A DNA stretch of 20,894 bases, from positions 1-20,894 of the forward strand of contig CAMDPJ010000010.1 of NCBI GenBank assembly GCA_945903925.1. Direction: 5' to 3'. Both the position numbers and the translations under genes were made by a program. The notes under the pieces are model-generated. The model saw only the letters and a program-made list of their open reading frames with translations, did no database searches and was not told the DNA's origin. Source of the DNA: Chryseobacterium gleum (GTDB lineage Bacteria; Bacteroidota; Bacteroidia; Flavobacteriales_C; GCA-002722245). Positions 1 through 6,789 of this stretch are shown here, piece after piece (within the stretch, counting starts at the first letter, position 1; every line of letters begins with the position of its first letter).

Positions 1-1
1 G

Positions 2-3000
2 CCAACAGCGATAACGGTAACAGTAAATCCAAACCAAACGAGTTTTTGTAAAGGGGTGCCGCATACTTTAACTGGAAGTGCGACTGTAGTTGGAGGCGGA
101 GCAATAACCTATCAGTGGAAGTATGCAGGCACAGGAACGGCAACTACAACACCAGGATTAACAACTGTTGGAACTCATAATTATAAAGTGATAGCTACGG
201 CGAATGGTTGTGTAGATTCCTCGGCGATGAAAACGATAACGATAAACCCTTTACCCGATTCAAGTATCAACGCCTTAGGTTCTTATTGTGGAGATGTTTC
301 CGCGGCAGTAAATCTAACAGCATTAACATCGGGTGGTTCATGGAAGATAGACAATGTAGCCTTGGGCGGAAGTAGTTTTGTGCCTAAGAATTATTCAACA
401 GGAGTGCATTTTGTAGAATACGATGTAACGGCGAATGGCTGTAGTTCAGATGATACGGTGCAGTTTCATATTATGAAGAAAGATACGGCTACAATTACTG
501 CATCGGGTCCGTTTTGTAAGAATGCAGCAGCGGTGACTTTAAAGGCGGTAAACACAGGAGGAACGTGGACTGGAGCGGGTATTACTAGCGGTACTTTAGG
601 AACTTTTAATCCGAAGAATGCAGCAGTTGGTTCTAACACTATTACCTATACTATAACTGGTACGTGTGGAGATTCAAAAACGACATCTATCACGGTAAAC
701 GCAACAGATAGTGCAAAGATAAATACAGTAGGTGCGATGTGTAGTTCATCACCAGCCATCACCTTAAATACGTATTTAACAGCGGGAAGCACCACCGGTG
801 GAACGTGGAGTGGTGGGGGTATTACGAATGCATCAACAGGGGCTTTTGATCCATCATCATTGGCACAAAGCACCTACAAAATTAAATATGTAACAGGAGG
901 AGTTTGTCCAACGGCCGATTCAGTAAATATTTCGATTACCAATGGAGTGAATATAAGTTTTTTGGGCACGCAGAAAATAACTTATTGTAAGAATTCACCA
1001 ATGGATACCGTTAAGGTGAGCCAGTTATTATCTGGAGGGGTGTTTAAAACAAAGAGTGGAAAGGGTATTGTTGATGCAACGAATGGCTATTACAATCCTT
1101 CATTGGCCGATGTAGGGGCAGATTCAATTTTTTACGAGAAGGCTGGTTTGTGTGGCGATACAATAAAAATAGCTATTACAGTAAACGCTATCGATAGCGT
1201 ACAAATCAACGCAGAGGGAATTTTCTGTGAGTCGGATTTAACTAAACAATTAACGGTAACAGCAGGTTCGGCAGCAGGAACGTGGAGCGCTAGTTGTGGA
1301 GGGTGTATCACAAGTGGAGGCATGTTTAATCCAACTACAGCAGGCGCTAGTGCAGGATTAACGCCAGCATATCATACGATAACTTATACCACTAATGGAA
1401 CATGTAAGAGTGTAGATACGATACATGTAACGGTGGTAGCTCAAATGGTCTCTAAAATACTCAATGCCGATACCGCAGTGTGTAAAAACGGAACAGCGTT
1501 TAAAGTGAGATTGAGTTCAACAACAACATCAGGCGGAACTTGGTTGTCATCACCACTAGGTAAAGTAGACAATGCAGGGAATTTCAATCCACAAACAGCA
1601 GGAGTAGGAGTGTTTAATGTGTATTATGTGGTGCAAGGTTCAACGCTATTGTGCAGTGCAATAGACAGTGTAAAAATAACGGTAACAGCGATAGACACAG
1701 CAAAAATCACTTTAGGGCAAGGTCCGTTTTGTTTGAACGACCCAGCGTTAACCTTGGCAAAAGAAACAGTAACAAGTGCAGGAACATGGAGTGGAACGGG
1801 TATCACCAATACCGCTACAGGGGAATTTACACCAACCACGGCGGGAGTAGGTAGTCATAAGATTACATACACTACAACAGGAGGATGTTCTGTAACAGAC
1901 ACTTTAACGGTAAGGGTAGTAAACCAAATGATAGCCGATATTACTACACCCACCAGCACTAAATGTAAAAATGCGGCAGCGTTTACTATCGCTCTAAGTG
2001 GCACAACAACAGCAGGCGGATTATGGTCATCTATACCAACAGGAAAGGTAAGTAGTATAGGAAGTGTAAATCCAGCAACAGCAGGAGTGGGCGTTTTTTG
2101 GGTATATTATGGATTAACAGGAGCAACGTCTACTTGCAGTGCAAAAGACAGTGTGGAGATAACAGTAACAGCGATAGATACAGCAAAAATAACTTTGGGT
2201 CAGGGCCCATTTTGTTTGAACGACCCAGCGCAAACGCTACTTAAAGAAGCGGTATCAAACGCAGGAACATGGAGTGGAACGGGTATCATAAGTGGAGCGG
2301 CAGGAACATTTAATCCAACCACTGCGGGAGTAGGTAGTCATAAGATTACATACACTACATCGGGAACGTGTCCGGTATTCGATACCTTAACGATAGGAGT
2401 TGTGAATCAAATGGTGGCCAACATCACCACTATAGATAACACTAATATATGTGTAGACCAAGGTTTGTATCAAGTAGCATTAAGTGGCAATAGCACAGCA
2501 GGTGGAACATGGAGTTCATTGCCAGCAGGCTTGGTAAATAACGCAGGTAAATTCAACCCACAATTAGCAGGAGTTTCTACTGGCGTTAAAGTGTTGTATT
2601 CTGTATCAGGAGCCACAGCAACATGTAGTGCAAAAGACAGTGTTTTATTGAATGTATTGCCAAGAGAAGAAGCACAAATCACAAATGGGGCGACGAAATC
2701 ATTCTGTACCAATGATGCAGCGTTTCAGTTAACGCCGCTTAATGCAGGAGGAACATGGGCAGGAACAGGAGTTACCGCAGGTGGCTTGTTTACGCCAAGT
2801 GCAGCAGGATCAGGCGGACCATACGCTATTCGTTACAAAGTAAATGGAACAAGTAGTTTGTGTGCAGACGAAGATACGATTATGGTAACAGTAATAGCAC
2901 CTAAGAATGCATCGATCAATGCATCGGGTCCATACTGTGAAAACTTAGGTTTACAAACTTTATCACCGGTGGTTCCAGGCGGAACATTTAGTGGAGTGGG

Positions 3001-3943
3001 CGTGAGTGCAGGAGGTTCGTTTAACCCAATGGCAGCAGGAGCTGGAACGCACTGGATAAAATACACGCAGAACGGTCAGTGCCCAAGCGTAGATTCAATT
3101 GCAATAGTAGTAGAGTCCTTGCCAGTTGTAAAACCAATGCCAGATGTGACGGGAGGATGTGTTCCACTAGTAGTAAACTTTGGCGACAGCTCAACATCGG
3201 CCTCACAAATAGCCACATGGAATTTTGGAGATGGAGCGCAAACAACGTTAACATCGAGCAATGCGAGTATCAGCCATACCTATACTAAAGTAGGCACCTT
3301 TACTATATGGTTAGAAATGCAGTTTCAAAACGGTTGTAAAGATAGTGCTCAAACGAAGGTAACAGTAACAGAAGTTCCTGAGGCTGATTTTAGTTTTAAT
3401 CCGCAGCCGGCAGGCACCTTAGATCCAAGGGTACTGTTTACGAATCAATCAACAGGAGCTACCGATTACCTGTGGGATTTTGGATCGAAGGGTACGCCAA
3501 GTAGTTCGGTAAATGCAGATGACATAGTGAAATTTGCTATAGATAGCGCAGTTGCTCATGGCTATGATTCGATACCAGTAAAGTTGAAAGCATCGAATGC
3601 AGTATGTACAGATTCTATAATAAAGAAAATACTATTAAAAGATATATTCACGATGTATGCACCCAATGCTTTCTCACCAAATGGAGATGGGTTGAATGAG
3701 TTATTTTATCCAATGGGTGCGAACCACGAATGTGAGACATGCACAAATTATGAGTTCATGGTGTTTAACCGTTGGGGAGAGTTGGTATTTAGAACGACAA
3801 CGCCCTACGAACCATGGAATGGGAAGCGTGCCAACAATCTAAATGATGCCCAAATAGATGTGTATGTATGGAGAGTGGTGTACACCGATTCATTCACAGG
3901 TAAGGAGGGTAAACAAATGGGAACAGTGACTTTGATGAGGTAG
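2..3943 (+). CDS. Giant Ig-like repeat surface protein with T9SS type B (gliding motility-associated, CHU_C) C-terminal domain, 5'-truncated
   Basis: The reading frame is open from the first bases, so the true start lies upstream; 1313 residues are visible. About 13 modules of 70-85 residues follow one another, each with the pattern Cys...GGTWSG.G...G.F.P..AG.G.H.I.Y....C...D, which looks like cysteine-paired Ig-like beta-sandwiches. They are followed by a PKD-like domain (about residues 1040-1125, motif WNFGDG near 1073), a second PKD-like stretch (about 1127-1213, WDFG near 1158), and a C-terminal domain from about residue 1215 containing YAPNAFSPNGDGLNE, FNRWGE and WNGK. That last domain is the CHU_C/type B sorting signal of T9SS cargo, so the protein is expected outside the cell, probably surface-attached as an adhesin or gliding-related protein. 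The ligand cannot be inferred. Domain calls are confident; the precise function is not. Confidence 0.93.
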   Translation, partial: PTAITVTVNPNQTSFCKGVPHTLTGSATVVGGGAITYQWKYAGTGTATTTPGLTTVGTHNYKVIATANGCVDSSAMKTITINPLPDSSINALGSYCGDVSAAVNLTALTSGGSWKIDNVALGGSSFVPKNYSTGVHFVEYDVTANGCSSDDTVQFHIMKKDTATITASGPFCKNAAAVTLKAVNTGGTWTGAGITSGTLGTFNPKNAAVGSNTITYTITGTCGDSKTTSITVNATDSAKINTVGAMCSSSPAITLNTYLTAGSTTGGTWSGGGITNASTGAFDPSSLAQSTYKIKYVTGGVCPTADSVNISITNGVNISFLGTQKITYCKNSPMDTVKVSQLLSGGVFKTKSGKGIVDATNGYYNPSLADVGADSIFYEKAGLCGDTIKIAITVNAIDSVQINAEGIFCESDLTKQLTVTAGSAAGTWSASCGGCITSGGMFNPTTAGASAGLTPAYHTITYTTNGTCKSVDTIHVTVVAQMVSKILNADTAVCKNGTAFKVRLSSTTTSGGTWLSSPLGKVDNAGNFNPQTAGVGVFNVYYVVQGSTLLCSAIDSVKITVTAIDTAKITLGQGPFCLNDPALTLAKETVTSAGTWSGTGITNTATGEFTPTTAGVGSHKITYTTTGGCSVTDTLTVRVVNQMIADITTPTSTKCKNAAAFTIALSGTTTAGGLWSSIPTGKVSSIGSVNPATAGVGVFWVYYGLTGATSTCSAKDSVEITVTAIDTAKITLGQGPFCLNDPAQTLLKEAVSNAGTWSGTGIISGAAGTFNPTTAGVGSHKITYTTSGTCPVFDTLTIGVVNQMVANITTIDNTNICVDQGLYQVALSGNSTAGGTWSSLPAGLVNNAGKFNPQLAGVSTGVKVLYSVSGATATCSAKDSVLLNVLPREEAQITNGATKSFCTNDAAFQLTPLNAGGTWAGTGVTAGGLFTPSAAGSGGPYAIRYKVNGTSSLCADEDTIMVTVIAPKNASINASGPYCENLGLQTLSPVVPGGTFSGVGVSAGGSFNPMAAGAGTHWIKYTQNGQCPSVDSIAIVVESLPVVKPMPDVTGGCVPLVVNFGDSSTSASQIATWNFGDGAQTTLTSSNASISHTYTKVGTFTIWLEMQFQNGCKDSAQTKVTVTEVPEADFSFNPQPAGTLDPRVLFTNQSTGATDYLWDFGSKGTPSSSVNADDIVKFAIDSAVAHGYDSIPVKLKASNAVCTDSIIKKILLKDIFTMYAPNAFSPNGDGLNELFYPMGANHECETCTNYEFMVFNRWGELVFRTTTPYEPWNGKRANNLNDAQIDVYVWRVVYTDSFTGKEGKQMGTVTLMR
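1443..2660 (+). repeat. 483-bp-period tandem repeat inside the surface-protein gene
   Basis: Matching segments begin at 1443, 1926 and 2409 (each starts aaatgg or aaatga), so the period is exactly 483 bp, or 161 residues. Each unit is a pair of Ig-like modules: one starting QM(V/I) and one starting with a block that contains ITLGQGPFCLNDPA. The second module is very similar at the DNA level in units 1 and 2, for example gtttgaacgacccagcg near 1731 and 2214, and gtagtcataagattacatac near 1850 and 2333. The third unit diverges after about 2660. This looks like recent in-frame duplication of a two-module block. Confidence 0.85.
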
Positions 3944-3955
3944 GTTAAAAACAAA

Positions 3956-3987
3956 TTTTGCTTTTAACCCCAAAAAACATAAGTTTG
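3956..3987 (+). promoter_or_regulatory. Candidate Bacteroidota promoter for the 4082 lipoprotein gene
   Basis: TTTTG at 3956-3960, a 19-base spacer, and TAAGTTTG at 3980-3987 match the Bacteroidota sigma-ABfr pattern (TTG, about 19 bases, TAnnTTTG). Transcription would start around 3994, leaving a leader of roughly 90 bases. The -7 element lies inside the loop of the inverted repeat at 3970-4001, so promoter and terminator overlap. The match is by eye only. Confidence 0.5.
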
Positions 3988-4001
3988 CATATGTTTTTTG
4001 G
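3970..4001 (+). terminator. Inverted repeat, probable terminator of the surface-protein gene
   Basis: A perfect 12-bp stem pairs ccaaaaaacata (3970-3981) with tatgttttttgg (3990-4001) around an 8-base loop, 26 bases after the stop codon. The 3' arm holds six T, and the stem is AT-rich, so it would be a weak intrinsic terminator. Confidence 0.55.
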
Positions 4002-4081
4002 AAACATAGCCAACCATTTTGTGGTTTGGTGGTCTATCTGATAGAGATTAAAAAATATTGATAAATAAATATCTTTACATT

Positions 4082-4960
4082 ATGAATAAATTATTTAGAA
4101 CCCTAGTTTTAGTATCATTATCGTTAGTTGTGATAACTACTGCTTCATGTAAGAAAAGAGAAACAACTGTAGCGGATGAGGATTTGCCTGAGGCACCACA
4201 AACAGAAAGTTCTGCCGATAATTCTCAAGCAGATGAGATGCAAACGCATGTTTATACTGTTGTGCATACAGAAGTAAGTAATGTGGAAGAGCAATCTTTC
4301 AAAACAGGAGGTTCTCAGCTTCCTTCTGATGCTTGTGCTTCCCGTTACATAAGTTGGGATTCAATCGTGCTCAATTCTATAAAACACAAATATGTAGATA
4401 CAATGATTATTGATTACAAGCAGGGTGAAGGTTGTACTTGGGGTGGTAGAACCAAAAAAGGTAGAATCATCATTACTAAAAATTACAAAATGTCGTACGA
4501 AGGTTCTGTAATGACGGCAGTATTAGATAGTTTCTATGTTGATGGCTATAGAGTAAAAGGAACAGCAACTTTAGAAAACCAAGGTAATGATAATTTCGAG
4601 TTAACCCTGCACACAACTTTAAAGAACGGTAAAATCATTTCGCCTGATAATAAGTCTGCTTCATTTACTACAGATAGATATTACAAAATATCTCCAGGAA
4701 ACAATAGAACTATCCTTCAGGTCTATGGAACTTCAGGTGGAGTAAATCACCTTGGTGCGAATTATTCTGCAATAGTTGCAGCTGAGAACTCGTTGATGTT
4801 TATTGATGATTGCAAATATCCACATCAAGGAATTATAACCATTACATCGACAGATAGTCCAACTTTGGAAGTTGATTTTAAAGGTGGTACTGGCGCATGC
4901 GATAATTTAGCAGTTGTAAAAATTAATGGCACTAGATACAAACAAATCTTTGGATGGTAG
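4082..4960 (+). CDS. Putative lipoprotein of unknown function
   Basis: The product has 292 residues. I chose ATG 4082 over the in-frame upstream TTG at 4058 because it begins a compact lipoprotein signal: MNKLF, a hydrophobic stretch, then T-A-S-C23 followed by KK. After an acidic, low-complexity linker (about residues 26-55) the body has four further cysteines and ends with a stretch containing DFKGGTGACDNLAVVKING, a type of ending seen in other Bacteroidota lipoproteins. I do not recognise a functional domain. It is flanked by a candidate promoter at 3956-3987 and a bidirectional terminator at 4988-5021, so it is probably monocistronic. It should sit in the outer or inner membrane, anchored by the lipidated Cys23. 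Confidence 0.8.
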   Translation: MNKLFRTLVLVSLSLVVITTASCKKRETTVADEDLPEAPQTESSADNSQADEMQTHVYTVVHTEVSNVEEQSFKTGGSQLPSDACASRYISWDSIVLNSIKHKYVDTMIIDYKQGEGCTWGGRTKKGRIIITKNYKMSYEGSVMTAVLDSFYVDGYRVKGTATLENQGNDNFELTLHTTLKNGKIISPDNKSASFTTDRYYKISPGNNRTILQVYGTSGGVNHLGANYSAIVAAENSLMFIDDCKYPHQGIITITSTDSPTLEVDFKGGTGACDNLAVVKINGTRYKQIFGW

Positions 4961-4987
4961 GGTAGTAGTTAGAAACAATTCAAAAGC

Positions 4988-5021
4988 AAAAACGGACTCT
5001 CAGCAATGGGAGTCCGTTTTT
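4988..5021. terminator. Bidirectional intrinsic terminator between convergent genes
   Basis: aaaaacggactc (4988-4999) pairs with gagtccgttttt (5010-5021). The core stem is acggactc/gagtccgt, with a T-tract on the + side and, read on the - strand, a matching T-tract from the A run. It sits 27 bases after the stop of the 4082 gene and just past the stop of the leftward gene ending at 5025, so it can serve both. Confidence 0.85.
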
Positions 5022-5024
5022 CTT

Positions 5025-5645
5025 TTATATCAAGTCATTGATTGGTCCTATTCCTTCTCGAATCAAAACAGGGGAGCCTTCAGAACAATCGAATACTGTG
5101 GAAGGTTCATTGTTGCCAAATCCACCATTAATTATCATATCCACCCTTTTTCCATATTTCTCAAAGATGAGCTCAGGATCTGTTAAATACTCGGTGATAT
5201 CGTCTTCAATTTTTAAAGAAGCACTCATGATAGGATTTCCTAAAAGATGGGTTATGGCCAAACAAATACTATTGTTAGGTACACGAATACCAATAGTTTT
5301 CTTGTTGGCTTTAAATATTTTAGGAACATCGCCACTTGATTCTAGAATGTAAGTGTATGGGCCAGGCAATGATTTTTTCATCATACGAAAAACAGCATTG
5401 TCAACATGTTTGGCGTATTTACTAAGCTGACTTAAATCGTGGCACACAAAAGAGAAGTTGGCCTTTTCGGGTTTTATTCCTCTAAGTTGGCAGATTTTCT
5501 CAACTGCATTTTTGTTCTGAATATCACAGCCAAAAGCATACACAGTATCTGTAGGATAAATGATAATGCCCCCTTTACGGAGGCAATCTACCACTGTTTG
5601 AATATGTTTTTGCTGAGGATTCTCAGGATGTATATTTAATAACAT
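5025..5645 (-). CDS. yciO: L-threonylcarbamoyladenylate synthase family protein, YciO subgroup
   Basis: This 206-residue protein has the YrdC/Sua5 fold: YPTDTVYAFGC (30-40), an RGIKPEK segment (55-61), LPGPYTYIL (93-101), KKTIGIRVP (115-123) and, near the end, STVFD...PVLIREG (182-198). The N-terminus IHPENPQQ and the segments around it closely resemble E. coli YciO. TsaC/Sua5 enzymes make threonylcarbamoyl-AMP from Thr, bicarbonate and ATP for the t6A modification of tRNA. Here the S-x-N of TsaC/Sua5 is replaced by SASLK (141-145), as in YciO, whose contribution to t6A in the cell is doubtful. It is the last gene of a leftward block, 75 bp after the transaldolase, and ends at a strong terminator. 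The family is certain; the reaction is inferred. Confidence 0.88.
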   Translation of the reverse strand: MLLNIHPENPQQKHIQTVVDCLRKGGIIIYPTDTVYAFGCDIQNKNAVEKICQLRGIKPEKANFSFVCHDLSQLSKYAKHVDNAVFRMMKKSLPGPYTYILESSGDVPKIFKANKKTIGIRVPNNSICLAITHLLGNPIMSASLKIEDDITEYLTDPELIFEKYGKRVDMIINGGFGNNEPSTVFDCSEGSPVLIREGIGPINDLI

Positions 5646-5670
5646 AGTTGTTCCATGTTTAAAGTTACAG

Positions 5671-5715
5671 GTTTAATGTTAGCTAGCTTTGAACGTTGAA
5701 CATTAAACGTTGAAC
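5671..5715. repeat. Intergenic inverted and direct repeats between transaldolase and yciO
   Basis: gtttaatgtt (5671-5680) and aacattaaac (5699-5708) form a 10-bp inverted repeat with an 18-base loop. The 10-mer aacgttgaac occurs at 5692-5701 and again at 5706-5715, 14 bases apart, and agctagct (5681-5688) is a perfect palindrome inside the loop. The segment fills most of the 75-bp gap between the two leftward genes. It could be a small repetitive element or an RNA structure; nothing in the sequence decides which. Confidence 0.5.
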
Positions 5716-5720
5716 TAGTT

Positions 5721-6377
5721 TTATGCGTTTGCTTTCGCGTGATCGGCTAAGAAAGTTTTTAAACCAGAATCTGTTAAAGGGTGGTTTAATAAAGCGGTGA
5801 TAACGTTTAGCGGACAAGTTACTACATCAGCTCCAATTTGAGCGCACTGCAATAAGTGTTGTGTATGACGAACCGATGCAGCTAAAATTTCAGTAGGGTA
5901 ACCGTAGTTGTCAAAAATCAATCTTATTTCTTCAATTAAAGCCAATCCATCTTGAGAGATGTCGTCTAATCTTCCAATGAAAGGAGAAACATAAGTAGCA
6001 CCAGCCTTGGCAGCTAATAAAGCTTGTCCCGATGAAAAGATTAAAGTGCAATTTGTTCTAATGCCGTTATCTGAAAAATATTTTATTGCCTTAATACCTT
6101 CTTTGATCATAGGTATTTTAACCACGATGTTTTCGTGCAAAGCAGCCAATATTTTACCTTCCTTAATCATTCCTTCGTAATCGGTAGCAATTACTTCGGC
6201 GCTGATATCGCCATCTACCAACTCACATATTTTTTTATAGTGCTGTAATACAGCAGCATCACCTTTTATACCTTCTTTTGCCATCAAAGACGGATTGGTA
6301 GTAACGCCATCTAAAACGCCTAAGTCGGCAGCTTCTTTAATTTGGGCAAGGTTGGCAGTATCAATGAAGAATTTCAT
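5721..6377 (-). CDS. tal: Small transaldolase (TalC/MipB type)
   Basis: A 218-residue protein of the transaldolase/fructose-6-phosphate aldolase family. Visible active-site features are FIDTAN (Asp6), TTNPS (Asn28), NIVVKIPM with the Schiff-base Lys87, and ATYVSPFIGR (128-136). Fructose-6-phosphate aldolase has Gln at about 59 and Tyr at about 131. Here the equivalents are Glu61 (SAEVIA) and Phe133 (SPFIGR), which favours true transaldolase activity: transfer of a dihydroxyacetone unit between sugar phosphates in the pentose phosphate pathway. I chose ATG 6377; a longer in-frame start at 6461 would translate the terminator hairpin at 6431-6454 and add 28 residues absent from the family. It is cytosolic and leads the pair with yciO. 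Confidence 0.92.
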   Translation of the reverse strand: MKFFIDTANLAQIKEAADLGVLDGVTTNPSLMAKEGIKGDAAVLQHYKKICELVDGDISAEVIATDYEGMIKEGKILAALHENIVVKIPMIKEGIKAIKYFSDNGIRTNCTLIFSSGQALLAAKAGATYVSPFIGRLDDISQDGLALIEEIRLIFDNYGYPTEILAASVRHTQHLLQCAQIGADVVTCPLNVITALLNHPLTDSGLKTFLADHAKANA

Positions 6378-6430
6378 TTTGGTATAAAGTTTAAAGTTTA
6401 ATGTATAACATTTCGAGGTAAATGTAGGAT

Positions 6431-6454
6431 AAAAAAAAGGAGGCAATTTGCCTC
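6431..6454 (-). terminator. Intrinsic terminator, leftward, upstream of transaldolase
   Basis: Read on the - strand, GAGGCA (6454-6449), a three-base loop and TGCCTC (6445-6440) are followed by C and then a run of eight T (6438-6431). It lies 31 bases past the stop of the T9SS tail remnant at 6486, so it is most likely the surviving terminator of that lost gene. It also insulates the transaldolase from upstream transcription. Confidence 0.8.
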
Positions 6455-6485
6455 TTTTCATATTTTAATCAACAAGGTTTTAACA

Positions 6486-6572
6486 TTAATCTTGCTTTAC
6501 AAACTGCACAGATGAACTGCTGCTTGATTGGTGGGTAAGTGTTATAAAATAAGTTCCGTTAGCATAAGAGCT
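6486..6572 (-). pseudogene. Orphan T9SS type A sorting tail: 3' remnant of a lost secreted-protein gene
   Basis: On the - strand this reads SSYANGTYFITL, a Ser-rich bridge, then SVQFVKQD and a stop at 6486. That is the standard end of a T9SS type A C-terminal domain (usually D-L-S-x-Y-x-x-G-x-Y...), the same class as the tail of the neighbouring GH8 protein, which ends in NGMYILNLLSG...SIKFIK. The frame stays open further upstream to about 6690 but shows no sorting-domain or enzyme motif, and no start or signal peptide is visible. The family motif stops abruptly at about 6572, where a short hairpin (ccgca/tgcgg, 6580-6591) begins. The body of the gene seems to have been deleted or replaced. 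Confidence 0.7.
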
Positions 6573-6730
6573 GCATTTCCCGCAGATGCGGCTTCGTCGC
6601 CCCCATATTATTGCAGCATCAGGTTGAAAACTACAACCAGAAATTATTGGGGAAGAACCTTTGCCTATATAAGTGCCTATATTGATATTTGTGATCCTAT
6701 TTATTAGGTTTAAAAGCCTCTTAAAAGCAA
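6573..6730. other. Non-coding stretch upstream of the T9SS tail remnant
   Basis: No gene is recognised here. There is a small hairpin ccgca/tgcgg (6580-6591) and a pair gctgca (6570-6575)/tgcagc (6612-6617). This segment may hold the junction where the body of the remnant gene was lost. Confidence 0.4.
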
Positions 6731-6764
6731 AATCCCCATCTACTTTGGGTAAGGGATGGGGATT
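6731..6764 (-). terminator. Intrinsic terminator of the GH8 gene
   Basis: A perfect 10-bp stem pairs aatccccatc (6731-6740) with gatggggatt (6755-6764) around a 14-base loop. On the - strand it is followed by TTTTGCTTTTAA. It lies 25 bases after the GH8 stop codon. Confidence 0.75.
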
Positions 6765-6789
6765 AGACTACTGCGGGAAAGGAAGGAGA

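Noticed and set aside
3079..3288. 69-residue frame inside the surface-protein gene, and similar overlapping frames on both strands throughout the repeats
   Set aside because: These follow from the low-complexity, repeat-rich coding sequence and have no independent start context or motif.
5684..5691. TAGCTTTG, a + strand match to the TAnnTTTG promoter box
   Set aside because: No rightward gene follows it; the neighbours are leftward, and it falls inside an inverted repeat.
6378..6461. N-terminal extension of transaldolase to 6461
   Set aside because: It would translate a clear terminator hairpin with its T-tract and add residues not found in the family; ATG 6377 gives the standard N-terminus.
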